Below are positions 58,880 through 64,000 of a stretch of DNA of 64,000 nucleotides, piece by piece; the stretch's first letter is position 1, and the number at the start of each line of letters is the position of its first letter. The DNA lies in NCBI GenBank assembly GCA_947179155.2, contig OX359280.1, forward strand, positions 16,292,165 through 16,356,164, written 5' to 3'. The position numbers and the translations under genes are program-made. The stretch is from Hedera helix. Its lineage: Eukaryota > Streptophyta > Magnoliopsida > Apiales > Araliaceae. The notes under the pieces were generated by a model. The model had not been told where the DNA came from and did not search any database. It worked only from the letters and a program-made list of their open reading frames with translations.

Positions 58880-60919
58880 TGTAACGACCCCGAAATTCGA
58901 CCCACTTTATTATCTTAAATTTCATATTTCTTATACATCATATTCCTTACGTCCAAATTTCGGTTCGTTAATAAATCTTTAATCACGTTAATCGGTCCAT
59001 TAATTGATTTCAAAATCATCAATTACCAAAATTTTTGGTATAAATGTTTCTTTTTTTCTCACTTTTCTCAATTCAATCATTGTATTAAAATATTTGGATA
59101 TTTAAAATCCTTACATTTGGATCATAGTCCTTGGATCGCAACCTTTACTTTTCTTTTCTTTCTATTACGAATATCGTAAAGCTCAACACTCAAAATTTAA
59201 TATGGATCATATCCATACAATATTCTCTATTTCATAATTCATCGTCAGACATATAATAATCTCTATCGTAATATTCATGTTGGACAATTATAGTTCACAA
59301 TTTAAACTATACTCATCATATTCGGATCTAACTTATCTGTACATACAGCATATCAAAGTAACTTGGCAAATTTATCCACATTGACTTATAATCTTAAAAA
59401 TATAATAACAATTATGTTTACAACCTCTTAGGTCAATCCATCTTTAATGGAACCTGATAATCCTGAAATTCATTTCTTTCCTGCAAAAATGTATATTAAG
59501 CAAGTAATGAGCACTACGACTCAGCAAGTTCAACAGTTTATGCTTCACGTAGCACATACCTTAACATGCTCGGTGTGTGTCATACATCATGTGCTTGTGC
59601 TTCTTCTATAACAATATATCTCAAATATATTCATATCCTTTCACAAAATACATATTGTTGCCATATTAATCACGTATCACATAACACATAATTTGTATGC
59701 ATTTAACAAGTATTATCATATCATAACAGTCGCCATTTAACATTTAAGGAACTGAATAACTTGCCTGGCTTGTTCAATTATTTAATTGATAGCTCAAAAT
59801 CCTTTCTCGAACAACCTTCTAAAACTCATTTCCTTCCTCCTTGGAGCTTATTTCTTACTTGGTGGTGATCCTCTTAGTGGCTCATGGTGGCTACGGGGGT
59901 TCGGCCGACAAGGTGGTGGTGCTCGGTGGAAGGAGAAAAATTGTGTTTGCTTTGTTATTCTTCTGTTTTTTTTTTTTCTCTTTTTGTTGTTTCCTTTATT
60001 TATAAACCCACAAGTTAGTTAACTTTTTGGATAAAAAATTTCCACCGACCTTGCCCTTCTCTTGAACCTTCCGAATTTTTCAAAAATTTCACATGCAAAT
60101 ATAATTTAAATACATTACGTAATTACTCCATATAATAAATATTTTATATAATGTATATAAAATATTTATTTTAAATAATCAAAAATCATAACATGATTTA
60201 TAAATAATATTTAGACCTCTTTCGGGTACTTTACTTGATAAATTTTGTACACACATAATGCCATGCATGTAACTATATGAGGTAATTTATACCTCCAAAA
60301 TTCATAAAATAAATCATATATCTTATAAAAATTATTTTTTATAATTTTTCACTTCGTTACTTGGACAACATGTTACATTAACATGTTCACGTTTTTAAAA
60401 TATTATCCTTCATAAAAGTCATAATAATTCCATTATACATAACCGTAATTTTCATTAAATTAAAACATTCATTTTCTCATTTCTTTTCCATTTCTTTAAT
60501 TTTCACATTAATTTTCCTTATATAAATTATATAATTTAATATTATATAATTACATTATTCCTTTTTAAATAATTTCCATTTTACACAAATACAATTTATA
60601 AAATTTTCTTCTATCCTTAATTAATTTAATTCTCTTATATAAATTATATAATTTTTCTTATATAATTTATATAATTATAATTTCCTTTATACATCACTTT
60701 AATTTTCTTATATAAATTATATAATTTATTATTATATAATTTATATAATTACATTTCTTCTCAATCAATTTCTAAATTTCCACCATAATTCTTAATTAAA
60801 TCTAAAATCAATAATTACAATTTTATTAACTTACTCATTCGTTTTTCATTTAAAATTGGATTAATTTAATTATTAATCCCTTAATTTTCATAATTAATAA
60901 CATTTATAATTATCACTTA

Positions 60920-60969
<50 letters not shown>

Positions 60970-61318
60970 AATGTATATATATACATATCTAATTTCATAT
61001 ATTTCACATTACCACATAGCCTCAATTAAATCATAATTTCTACATTTCCATAACAATTTAATTGTACAATTTATTGTACATTTACCTGAAATTTCTCTTA
61101 TTCTTAATAAATTGTCTTTAAACAATTTATTTACTTTTCAATTACTTAAATTCAATACCATTTATCATAATCTCTGTACATATTTAATTTACTAATTAAA
61201 TCTCATCACATACCTTAAATCACATAAAATAATAATTAATTTGAACAATCTTGATAATTAATCAATTAAATTCTCATTTGATATTATTAAAGAAATTCTG
61301 AAAATTCGGATCCTCACA
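58880..61318 (-). mobile_element. S3: chromovirus solo LTR in the E3 LTR (TSD AACCG/AACCA)
   Basis: The plus strand reads TGTAACGACCCCG at 58880 and GGATCCTCACA at 61318. Flanks AACCG (58875-58879) and AACCA (61319-61323) are a TSD with one mismatch, and the surrounding sequence rejoins as in S2. It carries a TATA box (59996-60006), a hairpin variant TGAGT/GCTCA (59500-59530), and an (AT)n stretch at 60923-60959. Length 2,439 bp; no internal region. Confidence 0.88.
59996..60006 (-). promoter_or_regulatory. TATA box of S3
   Basis: The minus strand reads TTTATAAATAAAGG, with a purine-rich leader downstream on that strand. Confidence 0.5.
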
Positions 61319-62590
61319 AACCATGTTTTCATGAAAGTCGGGGGGTGCCTAACACTTTTCCCTCGCTTAAACAAGCCCCCGAACTCCATGAATCTTGGTT
61401 CGTAGACCAATTAATTAAGAGTCAGATATGAGCCGTTACGGTCAAGAAAACTAAAACTCAGATGAGTTGGTACATCCATTTATAAATATACCAACTGACG
61501 ACTCTAGTCAAATTGGCTCATCATAAAAATCGATCTTTCAAAACTCGTCGACACTTGTGTCGATCTTTTCCAAAAATCACATCGTAATCAAAAGGCTAAA
61601 ATTGAAAAAGGTAATTATTAATAGGAGACGATTTTCCCGGCGTCGACAACTACCATTAAAGAAGAAAAAAACTCTAACCCAGCCACTGTCACGACTTCTT
61701 TCACAATACTTATCAATCATAACCATTCAATCATCAAAATTGTTTATCAATCATGAACATCCAATCATCAAATTTTTGGATGCATAGTGATTTGTTTGAT
61801 AATTATTTCGCACAGTTCTTTTAAATTTATAGTTCAATAACTGTGTTGCTTTTTTTTATTAATGAATGATGCAAGTTACATGCTATAGTAATTTAAATGA
61901 TGTGAAAGTCATGAGGATCATTCATCTTTTATATTTCAACAGTGTAACATCAGTAGTTTCAAGCGGTTTCAATTTCAGTAATCCATCAACAATTTTTATT
62001 TCAACTTTGATAAGTTTCGGCCATATCCAAAATATCCGTAAGGAATCAAAAGATATATTTTTTTTCTAGTTAAAATTTAGGAAATAAATACATCGTATAT
62101 TTAAAATAAAATAAAAAAGATCATGTTTTTCTAGGAAAAAAATTCACTCAAATTTTTTTTCATCCTTTATTTAATTTAAAATTATTTCTATCTATATTCT
62201 TATTATCATAATTATGTATTTACCATTATCTCTTACTTTAGTATAATTTTTAATTTAGTTAATATCCTATAAAATTCATATTATTATCAATTATATTTAA
62301 TTATGTTAATAATTTTTTATTATTAAATTATATAAGTATAACTGTTTGAATATAAACATAATTTACTATTACATAAGTAAATAAATATAATATATAAATA
62401 AATGAATCATCAAATACTACTATTTATATTATATGAATTATTATTAAATTTTTATTAGTTAAATAATATATTTTAGAAAGAAATAACTTTTTTGTATAAG
62501 AATTATCATACGTAATATTAATCAATTATTACTATAGTTAATATTATAGTATAATATCAAAAATATAAATACAATAATTTATTAATAAAA

Positions 62591-62620
62591 CCCGTACTTC
62601 GCAAGAGATCATGAGTTAGT
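62591..62620 (+). mobile_element. Candidate Helitron 3' terminus, copy 1
   Basis: CCCGTACTTCGCAAGAG is a decayed hairpin, followed by eight bases and TTAGT, one change from the CTAG-T typical of Helitron ends. Confidence 0.35.
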
Positions 62621-63164
62621 TATAATTAATAACACAAAATGGTATCCTAACCCTTAAATTTTGGAATGGTCGTTCAAACTAAAAATCTAGGTAAAGACCC
62701 TATTTTTCTATCTTTTATTTCATTTCAAAAAAAATTCTCTTACATTCTTACCATCATACTTATCTAAATATGTTAGTTTTCTTAAAAATTAATATTCTTG
62801 CTAGCAATGATATTTAATTATATACTTTTGTATTTTTATATAAGTACAACTATTTAAGTTAACTAAATTTTATTATTAAATAAATAGACGAATATATGAA
62901 TATATAAACAAATGAATCATTAATTTGAAGATGAATGCTATCATTTATATTGTATTAAAAGATGAACTATTGTTGTACATTTTTAAGTTTATTTAATTTT
63001 TTATCATTAATTAGTTATACATTATTAGCTAAATAATGTATTTTAGAAAAAAATAATTTTTTTGATAATATCATACGCAATATTAATCTATTATTATGAT
63101 AATAAATATATTAGTGCGATATAATATAAAAAAGTGTAAACAATATAATAATTTTGTAATAAAA

Positions 63165-63194
63165 CTCAAGCTTCGCACGGAATTATAAGCTAAT
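63165..63194 (+). mobile_element. Candidate Helitron 3' terminus, copy 2
   Basis: CTCAAGCTTCGCACGG (decayed hairpin), then nine bases and CTAAT, which fits CTRR-T. The upstream 400 bp are similar to those before copy 1. Confidence 0.35.
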
Positions 63195-63779
63195 TTAGAA
63201 ATAACTTATTTACATATAGTAGGCCTTTCCCCACAGGTACGTAATTGGAAAGATAAACTCACATTTTAAGGTAGACGAGCAATATACGTTCATTTCAAAA
63301 TATAAGATAAATATTGACTTTTCAAGTCAATTTAAGTCATTTTTAAAATTAAAATAAATATAATTCATTTAAATTTTAGTCGATACAATCATTAAATAAA
63401 CAAAAAATGAGATACCTAACATTACTCATAAAGATTTACATACATATATACATACCCAAACATATATATACATATATATAAACATACATATATAAAAAAT
63501 AATGTGGATATAGTTGCCACAACAAGTTGTCTTAATATAACGGCCAAAAGAACTAACTCCCATTATTAAATTTACTGAAAACAATACTCCCATTAATAAA
63601 ATACTTGGGGACCAATTTTATCTCTACATATATACGTGCGTGTGAATAAGGAAAATAGAATGAGAACACTCCATGAGATACGGATAAACAATACTTTATT
63701 AAGAAAACATGTTTCAAATAGCATGCAAAGCTTTGTTCCTGTATACATTGAAGATCAGATTTTTTGCCATATCATCCTG

Positions 63780-63945
63780 GGCTGTGAAGTACTTGCTTCT
63801 GCTGAGACTTGGAGTTCGTTCACCCTTCCCCAGTAGCCTCAAGTGCCTTCCTCTAGACTGCTTATTTCTGCTGAGACTTGAGTTCTTTCACCCTTTCCTC
63901 AGTGGCCTTCAGAGCTTTCCCATACTTGCTTATCAACTGAAGATA
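63780..63945 (-). pseudogene. Coiled-coil coding fragment, two tandem units
   Basis: Minus-strand translation gives ALKATEERVKELKSQQK (about 63930-63880) and, one unit later, a frame-broken relative with RVNELQVSAEASTS. The two units are a roughly 69-bp direct repeat. The first is preceded by ATATCTTCAG, a plausible splice acceptor. It could be the edge of a decayed host gene. I do not recognise the family, and a stop follows the first unit. Confidence 0.25.
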
Positions 63946-64000
63946 TCAAGGATCAAATTTTAGCTCTGTGCTGATAGTCATTCATTATTCAAAGCAATGT

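Larger units (their letters stand above)
48705..61648 (+). mobile_element. E3: 5'-truncated Tat/Ogre-lineage retrotransposon
   Basis: It starts mid-RT and lacks the 5' LTR, gag and protease. Then come RT, RNase H, a second RNase H, integrase, an antisense coding region, a 35-bp tandem array, a polypurine tract and one 3' LTR. Dual RNase H, an extra antisense ORF and tandem repeats near the 3' LTR together are typical of the Tat lineage. S3 is nested in the LTR. Confidence 0.88.
57115..61648 (+). repeat. E3 3' LTR, interrupted by S3
   Basis: It starts TATAGACACCC (TG to TA at the first step) and ends CCGGCGTCGACA at 61648. Without S3 and one TSD copy it is about 2.09 kb, close to S2 (2,144 bp). 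GC-rich palindromic patches lie at 57400-57424 and 57496-57545. No TSD can be checked because the 5' half is lost. Confidence 0.8.
61649..63635. other. AT-rich region with two Helitron-like 3' ends; no gene
   Basis: The tract is AT-rich. A 31-bp direct repeat (TATCAATCATAACCATTC type) lies at 61700-61760. Two diverged units about 575 bp apart end in a GC hairpin plus CTRR-like tail (62591-62620 and 63165-63194). A CATA/TATA microsatellite lies at about 63430-63498. Short frames here have no recognisable content. Confidence 0.5.

Overview
The window is plant repeat DNA, most likely pericentromeric or other gene-poor heterochromatin of a eudicot. It is AT-rich and built almost wholly of nested Ty3/gypsy LTR retrotransposons. 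The lineages visible are Athila-like, Tat/Ogre-like and Tekay/Del-like chromoviruses. I see no intact host gene, no rRNA or tRNA gene and no CRISPR array. The species cannot be named from sequence alone. Element names (E1-E6, S0-S4, T0) are local labels.

Left part (1-14883): LTR fragments of one chromovirus superfamily on the plus strand (1-1910 and 1911-about 2574), a degenerate E1-like LTR (S0, about 2575-5407), and a minus-strand chromovirus remnant E5 (3' LTR 5408-6896, gag/protease remnant 7141-8010). A plus-strand chromovirus gag/protease remnant, T0, runs 9158-14883. T0 is split by solo LTR S1 (9721-13986), which itself holds solo LTR S2 (10169-12312). S1 and S2 both have target-site duplications (TSDs).

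Centre (14884-48704): minus-strand chromovirus E6 (LTR 14884-15047 plus 43303-45523, internal remnant 45524-47415) is split by a 28.3-kb block, the Athila-like element E2 (15048-43297; LTRs of 1,245 bp each; TSD ATACC; tRNA-Asp-type primer site). E2 carries gag, protease, RT, RNase H, integrase and a sense ORF3. Two non-coding elements sit inside E2. E4 (18883-25183, minus strand) has a 3.8-kb LTR, a 2-kb internal region and a truncated second LTR. E1 (26960-38076, plus strand) has 4.35- and 4.47-kb LTRs, a 2.3-kb internal region and TSD CACTC. E1 and E4 resemble large retrotransposon derivatives (LARDs): they have a tRNA-Met primer site and polypurine tract but no gag or pol. Their internal regions share a conserved, hairpin-rich non-coding block. 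E6 is followed by a truncated minus-strand LTR, S4 (47416-48704).

Right part (48705-64000): a 5'-truncated Tat-lineage element E3 has RT, two RNase H domains, integrase, a long antisense coding region of plant-mobile-domain type, a 35-bp tandem array, and a 3' LTR (57115-61648) split by solo LTR S3 (58880-61318, minus strand). Beyond it lies AT-rich DNA with two Helitron-like 3' ends and, at the edge, a repeated coiled-coil coding fragment.

Order of events from nesting: T0, then E6, then E2 (LTRs about 0.9% diverged), then E4 and E1 (E1 LTRs about 0.2% diverged by substitution). No coding region is intact. The most unusual signals are non-coding: a TGAGC/GCTCA hairpin kept in nine LTR copies with changing loops, GC-rich palindromes shared between LTRs and the leaders of the extra ORFs, and the shared structured block inside E1 and E4.
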